A stretch of 64,000 nt of DNA from Paraburkholderia madseniana (GCF_009690905.1 NZ_VOSW01000039.1:22314-86313); one strand, 5' to 3'; positions 51,655 through 61,081 are shown, numbered from the stretch's first letter. Program-made: numbers and translations. The notes: generated by a model not told the origin, from the letters alone.

Positions 51655-52386
51655 ATGACGAAAAACACCGCACGTGCACTCGCTCTCGCTCTCGTATGCG
51701 CCGCGCCTGCCGCGTTCGCACTGACGCCGGCCATGGCCCGCGCGCAAGGCGTGACGCAGTATCAGCCCGCCGGCGTGCTGTCGCTGAATGCACAGGCAAG
51801 CGCTGAGGTGCCGCAAGACGTCGTCGATATCACGCTGTTCTACGAGCAGGAAGCGAGCGATCCGTCCGCGCTCACCTCCACGCTGAACCAACGCGCCGAC
51901 GCAGCGCTGCAAAAAGCCAAGGGCGTGAACGGCGTAACAGCTCGCACCGGCTCCTTCTCTATCTACCCGTCCACCGATCGTGACGGCCGCATTTCCGCAT
52001 GGCGCGGCCGTACTGAAGTTGTGCTCGAGTCGCACGACTTCGCCGCGGCGTCGAAACTCGCAGGCCAGATGGCATCGATCATGCAGGTCGGCAACGTGCA
52101 GTTCTCGCTGTCGCCTGAAGCGCAGCGTGCCGCGGAGCAGAAGCTCACCGGTGAAGCCATCAAGTCGTTCCGTGAGCAAGCCGCTTCTTCGGCGCAGGCG
52201 TTCGGCTACAACGGCTATTCGATTCGTGAAGTCAACGTCGGCCACAACGGCGTCATGCCCCGTCCGATGATGATGATGAGCGCACGTGCAATGGGTGCCG
52301 ATGCTAAGGCATCCGCGCCGGTGCCGATCGAAGGCGGCACGTCGACGGTAACAGTCAATGTGTCGGGCTCGGTGCAGATGAAGTAG
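51655..52386 (+). CDS. SIMPL domain (DUF541) periplasmic protein
   Basis: The 243-residue protein has a signal peptide (LALALVCAAPAAFALTPAMA, then RAQG). The SIMPL domain follows (LSLNAQASAEVPQDVVDITL, FSIYPSTDRDGRISAWRGRT, VQFSLSPEAQRAAEQKLTGEAIKSF). Family members such as E. coli YggE lower oxidative stress in the periplasm; the mechanism is unknown. AAGGAG eight bases before ATG 51655 fixes the start. A Met-rich stretch (GVMPRPMMMMSARAM) near residue 200 is notable and might bind copper or be oxidised. Confidence 0.87.
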   Translation: MTKNTARALALALVCAAPAAFALTPAMARAQGVTQYQPAGVLSLNAQASAEVPQDVVDITLFYEQEASDPSALTSTLNQRADAALQKAKGVNGVTARTGSFSIYPSTDRDGRISAWRGRTEVVLESHDFAAASKLAGQMASIMQVGNVQFSLSPEAQRAAEQKLTGEAIKSFREQAASSAQAFGYNGYSIREVNVGHNGVMPRPMMMMSARAMGADAKASAPVPIEGGTSTVTVNVSGSVQMK

Positions 52387-52413
52387 CGCGTTTTACGCCA
52401 GAAGTACCGCTGC

Positions 52414-52453
52414 AATGAAAAAAAGCCACGGCATGCCGTGGCTTTTTTTCATT
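52414..52453. terminator. Bidirectional Rho-independent terminator
   Basis: A perfect 40-base palindrome lies between the converging SIMPL and lgt genes. Its core is AAAAAAAGCCACGGC on one side and GCCGTGGCTTTTTTT on the other, so it terminates in both directions. Confidence 0.93.
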
Positions 52454-52486
52454 GGCTACTCAGCTCACTACGATAAAACGTAGCGC

Positions 52487-53392
52487 TCAATTCGCACCGA
52501 CCGTCTGCGCCGGTTCACGCCGCGCACGGCGATAGGACCACACCAGTATCCCGATGCCCACGAGGATCATTGGCAGCGAGAGCCATTGGCCCATTGAGAG
52601 ACCCATTGCCAGAAGCCCAAGGAAGTCATCCGGCTCACGCGCGAATTCCACCGTGAAACGCGCAAGGCCGTAGCCGATCAGGAACACCGCGGAAATCGCG
52701 CCCATCGGTTTCGGTTTGCGTGAGAAGAAGAACAGCACGAAGAACAGCGCCACGCCTTCCAGCGCGATCTCATACAACTCCGACGGATGACGCGGCAGCA
52801 TGTGATATTGCGCGAACACGTCGTTCAGATGCCATTGCGCGGCCAGTTGCGGATGGGCGGTGAGCCACGTGGCGTCGTCCGGCGCGGCACCTGGAAACAG
52901 CATCGCCCAGGGCGCTGACGGATCGGTCACGCGGCCCCACAACTCACCGTTGATAAAGTTGCCGAGGCGCCCTGCCGCGAGCCCGGTCGGCACCATTGGC
53001 GCAACAAAATCGGTGACCTGCAACCACGAGCGCTTGCGCTGATAGGCGAACAGCACCATCGCCAGCGTCACGCCGAGGAAGCCACCGTGAAACGACATGC
53101 CGCCTTCCCACACCTTGAAGATGTCGAGCGGATGCGCGAAGTAAAAGCTCGCCTTGTAGAACAGCACGTAGCCGAGCCGGCCGCCGAGGATCGTACCGAG
53201 CACGCCGTAAAACAGCATGTCGTCGATATCCTTAGCGGTCCAGCCCTGTGCGGCGACGTACGGCAAACGCAGCCGCAACCGGCCGACGACGATCGCCGCG
53301 ATGAACGCAACGAGGTACATCAGTCCATACCAGCGCACAGCAAGCGGCCCCAGATGAATGGCAACGGGGTCGAAATTCGGGTGAATGAGCAT
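52487..53392 (-). CDS. lgt: Prolipoprotein diacylglyceryl transferase
   Basis: The 301-residue inner-membrane enzyme moves diacylglycerol from phosphatidylglycerol to the lipobox cysteine of prolipoproteins, the first step of lipoprotein maturation. The Lgt signature GRLGNFINGELWGR is near residue 140, with HGGFLGV near 103. About seven membrane helices are visible, starting AVRWYGLMYLVAFIAAIVVG. At least two lipoproteins in this window (the OmpA-like and SodC-like ones) would be substrates. It appears to be a single gene. Confidence 0.96.
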   Translation of the reverse strand: MLIHPNFDPVAIHLGPLAVRWYGLMYLVAFIAAIVVGRLRLRLPYVAAQGWTAKDIDDMLFYGVLGTILGGRLGYVLFYKASFYFAHPLDIFKVWEGGMSFHGGFLGVTLAMVLFAYQRKRSWLQVTDFVAPMVPTGLAAGRLGNFINGELWGRVTDPSAPWAMLFPGAAPDDATWLTAHPQLAAQWHLNDVFAQYHMLPRHPSELYEIALEGVALFFVLFFFSRKPKPMGAISAVFLIGYGLARFTVEFAREPDDFLGLLAMGLSMGQWLSLPMILVGIGILVWSYRRARREPAQTVGAN

Positions 53393-53535
53393 CGTGTTGT
53401 TATGGGCAGTTCAGGTTCAGAAGCGGATTTCTAGTCGAGTTTCAAGTAGCAGCCGGCGGTGTGCGCGTCATGCGGCGCATGCGTTGGACGGTTCCGCTTG
53501 CAATGCGTTCGCGGCAGCGGCTCACCTCAGCTCGC

Positions 53536-54519
53536 CTAAACACGAGGCGCCGCGAACTGCGCCTCCATGGTGGCCGCGTGCGCTCGGACGATCTCGATGA
53601 AGCCGACCAACACCGGACTCACCTCCGCCGTGCGCCAGACCAGCCCCGTCTCGATCGCCGGCACCGATTCGGAGAGCGGCCGGTACACGACACCCGTGCG
53701 GCGCAGATTACGCAACGATTGCGGCACCAGTGCGACGCCCATCCCGGCCGACACAAGGCTCACGATCGTCTGCATCTGGATCGCCTCCTGGCCGACCCGA
53801 GGTGCCAGGCCCGCCACGCCGTAGCAATCCATAATGATGTCATAAAAGCCTGGCGCCAGACGTCTTGGGAAGATCACGAGCGGCTCGTCGGCGACGTCGC
53901 GCAGGCTGATGGGCGTTTCCAGCCACTCCGCGTGCGAGTCAGCCTTGGAGCCGGCGGCGCGGCCCACGCGCTGCGCCATATCCGTCGACATCGCGATCAC
54001 CAGCGGCTCGCGGGCGATCGGCAACCACGAGAGCTGGGTGGCATGGCGCGACGGTAGCGGCGCGATCACGAGGCCTGCGTCGATGCGCCCGGCCACCAGT
54101 TCCTCGATCTGCACGTCGCTGGTGGCTTCGGTCAGTTCGAGGCGCACCCGTGGATGGCGCACGCCGAAATCGCGCAGCAGCAACGGCAGCAGGCCGTAAT
54201 CGGCCGTCGAGACGAAGGCCAGCGACAGCGCCCCGGCCTCGCCTCGCGCGAGGCTCTGCGCCAACGGCCGCAGCCCCTCAGCGCTCGCCAGCAGGCGCTG
54301 CACTTCGGGCAACAGGTCAGCGCCCACCGGGGTCAACTCCACCGAGCGCTTGGTGCGCGCGAACAACTCGACGCCGAGTGTTTCCTCCAGCGCCCGAATC
54401 GCCTGCGACAACGGCGGCTGCGTCATGGAAAGACGCACGGCCGCCCGCCCGAAGTGCTTTTCTTCGGCGACGGTCACGAAATAGCGCAACTGGCGCAGGT
54501 CAGGAATCGTAGGCAACAT
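53536..54519 (-). CDS. LysR-family transcriptional regulator, divergent from ilvD
   Basis: The 327-residue regulator has the HTH at about 8-68 (LRQLRYFVTVAEEKHFGRAA, then QPPLSQAIRALEETLGVELF). Its CbnR/BenM-type effector domain covers about 95-300. It is divergent from ilvD with a 225-base gap, the usual layout for a LysR regulator and its target, so it may control branched-chain amino acid synthesis. The gap holds AT-rich sequences near 54520-54560 that could be LysR boxes, but I could not define a clean T-N11-A site. Confidence 0.85.
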   Translation of the reverse strand: MLPTIPDLRQLRYFVTVAEEKHFGRAAVRLSMTQPPLSQAIRALEETLGVELFARTKRSVELTPVGADLLPEVQRLLASAEGLRPLAQSLARGEAGALSLAFVSTADYGLLPLLLRDFGVRHPRVRLELTEATSDVQIEELVAGRIDAGLVIAPLPSRHATQLSWLPIAREPLVIAMSTDMAQRVGRAAGSKADSHAEWLETPISLRDVADEPLVIFPRRLAPGFYDIIMDCYGVAGLAPRVGQEAIQMQTIVSLVSAGMGVALVPQSLRNLRRTGVVYRPLSESVPAIETGLVWRTAEVSPVLVGFIEIVRAHAATMEAQFAAPRV

Positions 54520-54744
54520 GATTAATACATTTTACGACCTAATCGAGCCTGAATAATATATTGGACACGCGCTTCGCAAAACTGCACCCTTGCGCAACGC
54601 GTCGGAACTAAACTGAACTGACCAGAAGCGCCGTATCGGCCGACGCCGCCGGCAACGCATTGGCAGCGTCAGCGCAGCCTTTGCGGCAGCACCTGAGCCC
54701 CGCATACGCAGCACGGATCAAAACAAAACAGATTGGAGTTCCCC

Positions 54745-56418
54745 ATGGCATACAACCGTCGTTCGAAGAACATCACGCAAGGCGTGGCGCGCTCACCGAA
54801 CCGCTCGATGTACTACGCACTCGGCTACGAAAAGGCCGACTTCGACAAGCCGATGATCGGCATCGCCAACGGCCACTCGACCATCACGCCGTGTAACGCC
54901 GGCCTGCAGCGTCTGGCCGACGCGGCCGTCGCCGCGGTCAAGGGCGCGGACGCGAATCCGCAGATCTTCGGCACGCCGACGATCTCGGACGGCATGTCGA
55001 TGGGCACCGAAGGCATGAAGTACTCGCTGGTGTCGCGCGAAGTCATCTCCGACTGTATCGAGACGTGCGTGCAGGGCCAGTGGATGGACGGCGTGGTGGT
55101 GATCGGCGGCTGCGACAAGAACATGCCGGGCGGCATGATCGGCATGCTGCGCACCAACGTGCCGAGCATCTACGTGTATGGCGGCACGATCCGTCCGGGT
55201 AACTGGAAGGGCACCGACCTGACCATCGTGTCGTCGTTCGAAGCAGTGGGCGAATTCACGGCCGGCCGGATGTCGCAGGAAGATTTTGAAGGGGTCGAAA
55301 AGAACGCGTGCCCGTCCACGGGTTCGTGCGGCGGCATGTACACCGCCAACACGATGAGCTCGTCGTTCGAAGCGATGGGCATGTCGCTGCTGTATTCGTC
55401 GACAATGGCCAATCCGGACCAGGAAAAGGTCGACTCGGCGGCCGAATCGGCACGGGTGCTGGTCGAAGCGGTCAAGAAGGATCTGAAGCCGCGCGACATC
55501 GTCACGAAGAAGTCGATCGAAAACGCCGTGGCCGTCATCATGGCCACGGGCGGCTCGACCAACGCCGTGCTGCACTTCCTCGCCATCGCCCACGCGGCTG
55601 AAGTGGAATGGACCATCGAAGACTTCGAGCGCATGCGCAAGAGGGTGCCGGTGATCTGCAACCTGAAGCCGTCGGGCCAGTTCGTGGCGACCGATCTGCA
55701 CAAGGCCGGCGGCATTCCGCAAGTCATGAAGATCCTGCTCGACGCAGGCCTGTTGCACGGCGATTGCATCACGATCACCGGCAAGACGATCGCTGAAGAA
55801 CTGAAGGACGTGCCGAGCAAGCCACGCGCCGATCAGCAGGTGATTTTCCCGATCGAGCAAGCGCTGTACAAGGAAGGCCATCTGGCGATCCTGAAGGGCA
55901 ACCTGGCCGTCGACGGCGCCGTCGCCAAGATCACCGGCCTGAAGAACCCGGTCATCACCGGCCCGGCCCGCGTGTTCGACGACGAGCAAAGCGCGCTGGA
56001 AGCGATTCTGGCCGACAAGATCGTGGCCGGCGACGTGGTCGTGCTGCGCTACCTCGGCCCGAAGGGCGGCCCCGGCATGCCGGAAATGCTCGCGCCTACG
56101 TCCGCGATCATCGGCAAGGGACTCGGCGAAAGCGTCGGCCTGATCACCGACGGCCGCTTCTCGGGCGGCACGTGGGGGATGGTGGTCGGTCACGTCGCGC
56201 CGGAAGCCTTCGTGGGCGGCACGATCGCGTTTGTGCAGGAAGGCGACTCGATCACGATCGACGCGCACAAGCTGCTCCTGCAACTGAACATCGACGACGC
56301 CGAACTGGAACGCCGCCGCGCTGCATGGCAGCAACCGAAGCCGCGTTACACGCGTGGCGTGCTGGCGAAGTACTCCGCGTTGGCGCTGCCGGCCAACAAG
56401 GGCGCGGTGACGGGCTAA
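54745..56418 (+). CDS. ilvD: Dihydroxy-acid dehydratase
   Basis: The 557-residue Fe-S enzyme dehydrates dihydroxy acids in valine and isoleucine synthesis. Cluster ligands are expected at the Cys residues of TITPCNAGLQ (near 55), GGCDKNMPGG (near 120) and STGSCGGMYTANTM (near 193). The ITDGRFSGGTWGMVVGHVAPEA block near 475 is diagnostic. ATG at 54745 (MAYNRRSKNITQGVARSPNR) is preceded by GGAG; an in-frame TTG four codons earlier is less likely. Length is exactly typical of the short IlvD type. Confidence 0.96.
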   Translation: MAYNRRSKNITQGVARSPNRSMYYALGYEKADFDKPMIGIANGHSTITPCNAGLQRLADAAVAAVKGADANPQIFGTPTISDGMSMGTEGMKYSLVSREVISDCIETCVQGQWMDGVVVIGGCDKNMPGGMIGMLRTNVPSIYVYGGTIRPGNWKGTDLTIVSSFEAVGEFTAGRMSQEDFEGVEKNACPSTGSCGGMYTANTMSSSFEAMGMSLLYSSTMANPDQEKVDSAAESARVLVEAVKKDLKPRDIVTKKSIENAVAVIMATGGSTNAVLHFLAIAHAAEVEWTIEDFERMRKRVPVICNLKPSGQFVATDLHKAGGIPQVMKILLDAGLLHGDCITITGKTIAEELKDVPSKPRADQQVIFPIEQALYKEGHLAILKGNLAVDGAVAKITGLKNPVITGPARVFDDEQSALEAILADKIVAGDVVVLRYLGPKGGPGMPEMLAPTSAIIGKGLGESVGLITDGRFSGGTWGMVVGHVAPEAFVGGTIAFVQEGDSITIDAHKLLLQLNIDDAELERRRAAWQQPKPRYTRGVLAKYSALALPANKGAVTG

Positions 56419-56530
56419 GCGGGCATTAAGCACACGCTGCGCTGATCCGCCTCGATTCACCTCGATTGGCCGGGGCTTACGCGCAGCATCGCTCGACGCC
56501 ACGTCGGCTGCGTCAGTTACGAAAAAGCGC

Positions 56531-56568
56531 AAAGGGGCGCACGGGAAACCGTGCGCCCCTTTCCTTTT
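56531..56568 (+). terminator. Rho-independent terminator after ilvD
   Basis: A perfect 14-bp stem (AAAGGGGCGCACGG / CCGTGCGCCCCTTT) with a GAAA tetraloop is followed by CCTTTT. A TATAAT box at 56568-56573, right after it, may be the -10 of the cytochrome gene. Confidence 0.92.
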
Positions 56569-56615
56569 ATAATGCATGCACTACGAGTCGGGCACCTGCA
56601 CCGACGGAGACCAGA

Positions 56616-56957
56616 ATGAAATCAATGTCGTATGCAGCGCTCGCGGCGGCCAGCGTGCTGAGCGCTATGTTAGGCGCCGGCAGTCCGGCGGCGCACGCGG
56701 AAGTGCCCACCGCCCTCGCGCTTGCCCAGCAGCAGAACTGCATGAGCTGCCACTCGGTGACACGTCCCTTCATGGGACCGGCGCTGCATGACGTCGCCTC
56801 GAAATATGCCGGCCGCGAGGATGCCGCTACCTATCTGAAGCACAAGATTCTGGATGGCAGCACGGGCGTGTGGGGCGCGGTGCCGATGCCCGCGAATACG
56901 CAACTCACGCCCGATCAGGCGGCTACGCTGGCGAGCTGGGTGATGACGCTCAAATAA
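56616..56957 (+). CDS. Class I c-type cytochrome
   Basis: The 113-residue periplasmic electron carrier has a signal peptide (AALAAASVLSAMLGAGSPAA, ending AHA). The heme motif CMSCH is at residues 42-46. Met91 in GAVPMPAN is the likely sixth ligand, so this is a small cytochrome c5/c551-like protein. GGAGACCAGA precedes ATG 56616, and a TATAAT box is 43 bases upstream of it. Partner oxidase or reductase is not in the window. Confidence 0.92.
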   Translation: MKSMSYAALAAASVLSAMLGAGSPAAHAEVPTALALAQQQNCMSCHSVTRPFMGPALHDVASKYAGREDAATYLKHKILDGSTGVWGAVPMPANTQLTPDQAATLASWVMTLK

Positions 56958-57040
56958 CGGCGCTTAAACGAAAACTCAAATGAACCCCGCTTGATGAAAG
57001 CGGTGAGCGCGCCCGGATAACGGCACGCCCCCAGCCACGA

Positions 57041-57739
57041 TCAGGCGCTGCCCGAGCGCCGCGCGATCTCCTGATCGACCGCTTCCCTGACCCAGCCGGT
57101 CAATTCCGTCTCCAGCGCCAGCGCCACTTCGCGCGTGATCTGGTTGACGAGCCAGGACGTGTGATCCTGCAACGCATCGCGGCAACGTGCTTCGATAATG
57201 CCGCGCCCCTCGCCCGTCAGAAAACCCGCGAACCGTCCACGCAGACGTTCGGCGATGACATCGGCATCAAGATTCGGTTGCGGCTGCGCTTCGTGAGCGA
57301 TATCCGGCGGCACGATCGTACCCGCCTCGATCGGCGCATGCGGTTCAGCCCGGTCGAAGACGCCCGCAGACGCAAAGGCCGGCTCATGTCCGTGCCGGTG
57401 ATCGGCAGCATGGTGTGCCCTCGAACGCTTTTTCGGGTGGGCGTGCTCGGCCGGATGCGCTTGCTCCGACACATGCGCTTGCTCCGCCACGTGCGCTTGC
57501 TCAGCCACGTGCGCGAGCGTCGGCTCCTTCTGTGCCTGCAGGGTTTCTGGCGCAAACACCGGCTCAGGCTCGTGCCTGGGTTCCGGCGTAAGGACCGGTT
57601 CTTGCGCAGTCGCGGGATCGGCCGCCGGCTGGGTAGCCGGCGCCGCTGCGCCACCCTCCACCTGGCGCGCCTGGGCAGGATGGCCCGGCACGAGAATCTC
57701 GTTCAGAACCGGGATCGAACTATCGTTAGGATCGGACAC
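57041..57739 (-). CDS. DUF2486 family protein with His/Glu-rich repeats
   Basis: The 232-residue protein starts at GTG 57739 (MSDPNDSSIPVLNEILVPG, GGAGA upstream). The N-terminal motif SIPVLNEIL and the C-terminal RCRDALQDHTSWLVNQITRE are conserved in the Burkholderia-specific DUF2486, whose function is unknown. The middle (about 75-110) holds degenerate repeats of AEQAHV/SEQAHP, then a His-rich stretch HHAADHRHGHEP that could bind metal. It is the last gene after pepA and holC on the same strand. No signal peptide or membrane segment is seen. Confidence 0.8.
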   Translation of the reverse strand: MSDPNDSSIPVLNEILVPGHPAQARQVEGGAAAPATQPAADPATAQEPVLTPEPRHEPEPVFAPETLQAQKEPTLAHVAEQAHVAEQAHVSEQAHPAEHAHPKKRSRAHHAADHRHGHEPAFASAGVFDRAEPHAPIEAGTIVPPDIAHEAQPQPNLDADVIAERLRGRFAGFLTGEGRGIIEARCRDALQDHTSWLVNQITREVALALETELTGWVREAVDQEIARRSGSA

Positions 57740-57832
57740 GCGCGCTCTCCGTGTTTGAGTCCAAGCCGAGGCAGGCCGCGCGCGCGTCGAATCCATCCGA
57801 CAAAACACCACGCGACGCGGACGAAATGGTGC

Positions 57833-58249
57833 CTAGCTGCCTTGCTTGTAGTTGTTCAAAGCATAGCCGCGATCGCGATAGAAACGATAGCGTTCGCGGC
57901 CCGCCGCGAGTTCGTCGTGTGCGTTACCGACCACTTCCAGCAATCTCTCGAAACGGGCGAATTGCGCCGGCACCGTGGCGCCGAGATTGAGCAGCACCTG
58001 ATGATGCGGCACATCATCGAGGTTCGAGGCCAGCACAATTGGTGTTTGCGCGGCGAGCGGCGTGCCCGCCATGCAGTGCGGCACGAAATCGAGGGGCGAG
58101 AAGGTCCACAACTGCTCGTCGAAAGCCCGCAGACGCTCGGGCTCGGCCAGCACGATGGTCGGCTGGCCCGCCTGATAAGCCTTGCGGATCAGGCGGCACG
58201 CATACAGCAGCGAATCGCCGACGTTCGAGTGAAAATCGATTCTCGTCAT
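57833..58249 (-). CDS. holC: DNA polymerase III chi subunit
   Basis: The 138-residue protein is the clamp-loader accessory that contacts SSB. It reads MTRIDFHSNVGDSLLYACRLIRKAYQAG and FSPLDFVPHCMAGTPLAAQTPIVLAS, matching the chi family, and ends YRDRGYALNNYKQGS. It follows pepA by 52 bases, an association seen widely in proteobacteria. The psi partner (holD) is not visible, as usual in beta-proteobacteria. Confidence 0.92.
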   Translation of the reverse strand: MTRIDFHSNVGDSLLYACRLIRKAYQAGQPTIVLAEPERLRAFDEQLWTFSPLDFVPHCMAGTPLAAQTPIVLASNLDDVPHHQVLLNLGATVPAQFARFERLLEVVGNAHDELAAGRERYRFYRDRGYALNNYKQGS

Positions 58250-58301
58250 CGGCAGCTCCGCTTTGCGTCTACAGCGACGCCTGTAACCTTACTGCAATGC
58301 G

Positions 58302-59843
58302 TCATTGTGCAGCGCGACCGTCCGCGGCCCTACCGTCCGCGGCCCGGTCGATGAGGAACTGCGCGAGCAAGGGCACCGGGCGGCCGGTGGCGCCCTTCGC
58401 CGCGCCGCTCTTCCACGCGGTGCCGGCAATGTCCAGATGGGCCCACGGATACGCTTCAGTGAAGCGCGACAGGAAGCACGCCGCCGTCACGCTGCCCGCC
58501 GGACGGCCGCCGATGTTGGCCAGGTCCGCGAAATTCGACTTGAGCTGATCCTGATACTCGTCGTCGAGCGGCATGCGCCAGGCCGGGTCGGAGGCTTCAC
58601 GCGAGGCATCGAGCAGTTCGCCCGCCAGCGCGTCGTCTTTCGAGAACAGACCGCTGTTGTGATGACCCAGCGCGATGATGCAAGCGCCCGTCAGCGTGGC
58701 GATGTCGATCACCGCCGCCGGCTTGAAACGCTCGGCATAGGTCAGCGCGTCGCACAGGATGAGCCGGCCTTCGGCGTCCGTATTCAGCACTTCGATCGTG
58801 AGGCCCTTCATGCTGGTGACGATGTCGCCCGGCTTGGTGGCGGTGGCCGACGGCATGTTCTCGACAGCCGGGATAATGCCGACCACATTGATTTTCAGGC
58901 CCATTTCGGCGACGGCGCGCAACGTGCCCAGCACCGAACCGGCCCCGCACATGTCGTACTTCATCTCGTCCATGCCTTCGCCCGGCTTCAGCGAAATGCC
59001 GCCAGTATCGAACGTGACGCCCTTGCCGACCAGCACCACCGGCGCGGCTTTCGCGGCGCCGCCGTGGTACTGCAGCACGATGAACTGAGCCGGTTCGACC
59101 GAGCCGGCCGTGACCGACAGGAACGAGCCCATCTTCAGGGCTTCGCACTGCTTTTCGCCGAGCACTTCGACTTTCAGCTTCCAGTCTTTGGCGAGCTTCT
59201 TCGCGGTGTTGGCAAGATAGGTCGGCGTGCAGACATTGCTCGGCAGGTTGCCGAGGTCGCGCGTCAGATCCATGCCGTTGGCAAGCGCGGCGCCCTGCTT
59301 GGCCGCGAGCTTGGCGGCCTTCTCATCGCCGGTGTTGACGCTGAACACGATGCGCTTCAGGGCGCGCGGCGCGTTGTCCGGCTTGCTCTTCATCTGTGTG
59401 AAGCGGTAGCTCAACTCGCGCAGCGCGAGGATCGCGGCGCGCACGCCCCAATCGGCCGAGCGCTCGAGGATCGGCAGTTGGGCGAGCGTGAAGGTGACCT
59501 GGACGATCTTGGTGCCGAGCAGTGCGCGCCAGGCGGCCCGCACGGCTTCACCGTAGGCTTTCTGACTGAAAGCATCCTGCTTGCCGAGGCCGACCAGCAA
59601 TACGCGCGAAGCGCCGATGCCCGAGACTTCGTGCAGGAACAGGGTGGTGCCGGCCTTGCCGTCCATGTCGCCGGCCTTGATGACGCGGGTCAGGAGGCCC
59701 TTGGTGGCCACGTCGATCTCCAGCGCAGCGCCCGAGAGCGTTTGCGACTCGAACACGCCGATTACGATGCAATCGGATTTCCCGGTCAGGAAACCGTTTG
59801 ACGAGCCTTTGGTCCAATCACAGGCTTTTATGCTAAAGTCCAT
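58302..59843 (-). CDS. pepA: Leucyl aminopeptidase (M17)
   Basis: The 513-residue cytoplasmic metallo-aminopeptidase forms hexamers with two metals per active site. Metal and catalytic blocks are VGKGVTFDTGGISLKPGEGM and the signature NTDAEGRLIL (near residue 355). It may also bind DNA, as in E. coli. I chose ATG 59843 (MDFSIKACDWTKGSS), with GAGGA upstream. The C-terminus ends in a short repeat (AADGRAADGRAA), from a 15-base tandem duplication near 58318-58348. Divergent from lptF, as in many proteobacteria. Confidence 0.95.
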   Translation of the reverse strand: MDFSIKACDWTKGSSNGFLTGKSDCIVIGVFESQTLSGAALEIDVATKGLLTRVIKAGDMDGKAGTTLFLHEVSGIGASRVLLVGLGKQDAFSQKAYGEAVRAAWRALLGTKIVQVTFTLAQLPILERSADWGVRAAILALRELSYRFTQMKSKPDNAPRALKRIVFSVNTGDEKAAKLAAKQGAALANGMDLTRDLGNLPSNVCTPTYLANTAKKLAKDWKLKVEVLGEKQCEALKMGSFLSVTAGSVEPAQFIVLQYHGGAAKAAPVVLVGKGVTFDTGGISLKPGEGMDEMKYDMCGAGSVLGTLRAVAEMGLKINVVGIIPAVENMPSATATKPGDIVTSMKGLTIEVLNTDAEGRLILCDALTYAERFKPAAVIDIATLTGACIIALGHHNSGLFSKDDALAGELLDASREASDPAWRMPLDDEYQDQLKSNFADLANIGGRPAGSVTAACFLSRFTEAYPWAHLDIAGTAWKSGAAKGATGRPVPLLAQFLIDRAADGRAADGRAAQ

Positions 59844-59980
59844 CGCGCTTGTCCTCGGATAAAATCTGGGCTTAGGATGAAAGCCGCAATTATCCGCTAT
59901 TTTTCCCGCGGCGGCTGCACCGGAGGCGTGACGGGAACCAATCCGTGCGTCACTGAGAGCGCCCCACCTCATCATCAATA

Positions 59981-61078
59981 ATGATCTTCGAACGCTCCCT
60001 CCAGCGCGAACTCGCGTATACGGCTGGTGCCGTGTTCATGGTTCTCCTCACGCTCGTGCTGACGACGATGATGATCCGCATCGTCGGCCTCGCGGCCTCG
60101 GGCGAGATCGACCCGCGCGACGTGCTGGTCCTGATCGGCCTGACTGTGATCGGCTACCTGGCGATCATGCTCGTCGCGACCCTGTTCGTGTCGATCCTGT
60201 TCGTCCTGACACGTTGGTACAAAGACTCCGAGATGGTCGTGTGGCTGTCCTCCGGCGTCAGCCTGACGCAATTCATCAAGCCGATCGCCATTTTTTCCAC
60301 GCCGATCATCATTCTCATCATGTTCTTCGTGTTCGTCGGCTGGCCGTGGTCGAACCAGCAGAACAAGCTGCTGCGCGCGCGTTTCCAGCAGCGCGACGAA
60401 GTCTCGCTGCTCGCGCCGGGTCAATTCCGCGAGTCGGCCACCAACCACCGCGTGTTCTTCATCGAGAAGATGTCGCCCGACCAGGCGCGCGTCGAGAACG
60501 TCTTCGTGACCAGCACGGAGAACGGCAAGGTCAACGTGGTCGTGTCGAAAACCGGCCACACCGAAACTGATAAGAACGGCGACCGCTTTGTCGTGCTGGA
60601 AAACGGCCGCCGCTATGACGGCGAACCGGGCCACCCCGATTTCCGCATCATGGAATTCGACCGCTACGGCCTGAAGATCCAGAGCCAGCCGGTCGTCAAC
60701 ACGCCAACTACCACCAGCTTGCCCACGCTCACGCTCCTGCGTAACCGCACCGACGACAATCTCGCCGAATTCGCCTGGCGCGCGGGGCTGCCGCTGATCG
60801 CGATCAACCTGATGCTGCTGGCGATTCCGCTTGCGCACCAGAACCCGCGGCGCAGCCGCACGATCAATCTGGTGATGGCCGTCCTGATCTATCTGACGTA
60901 TTCCAATCTGCTTAATGTCGTGCAGTCGTGGATCGAGCAAGGCAGGATGTCGTTCGCGGTTGGACTGGTGGGCCTGCACGTTATTGTGGCGGTGATCGTC
61001 GCGTTCATCTTCTGGCTGCGCGTGCGCAACCGGCCGCTATTCACGCGGGCGATGTTCAGCCGTTCGCAGGGGGCCTGA
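59981..61078 (+). CDS. lptF: LPS export permease LptF
   Basis: The 365-residue inner-membrane protein is one half of the LptB2FG lipopolysaccharide extractor. Its start MIFERSLQRELAYTAGAVFM is typical. Three N-terminal helices, a periplasmic beta-jellyroll domain (about 140-265) and three C-terminal helices are visible. It is followed three bases later by lptG, forming a coupled pair. Confidence 0.95.
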   Translation: MIFERSLQRELAYTAGAVFMVLLTLVLTTMMIRIVGLAASGEIDPRDVLVLIGLTVIGYLAIMLVATLFVSILFVLTRWYKDSEMVVWLSSGVSLTQFIKPIAIFSTPIIILIMFFVFVGWPWSNQQNKLLRARFQQRDEVSLLAPGQFRESATNHRVFFIEKMSPDQARVENVFVTSTENGKVNVVVSKTGHTETDKNGDRFVVLENGRRYDGEPGHPDFRIMEFDRYGLKIQSQPVVNTPTTTSLPTLTLLRNRTDDNLAEFAWRAGLPLIAINLMLLAIPLAHQNPRRSRTINLVMAVLIYLTYSNLLNVVQSWIEQGRMSFAVGLVGLHVIVAVIVAFIFWLRVRNRPLFTRAMFSRSQGA

Positions 61079-61081
61079 CCG

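Noticed and set aside
54793..56577. A 594-codon frame opposite ilvD, and a similar 498-codon frame opposite pepA (58305-59801)
   Set aside because: Both are compositional shadows of well conserved enzymes.
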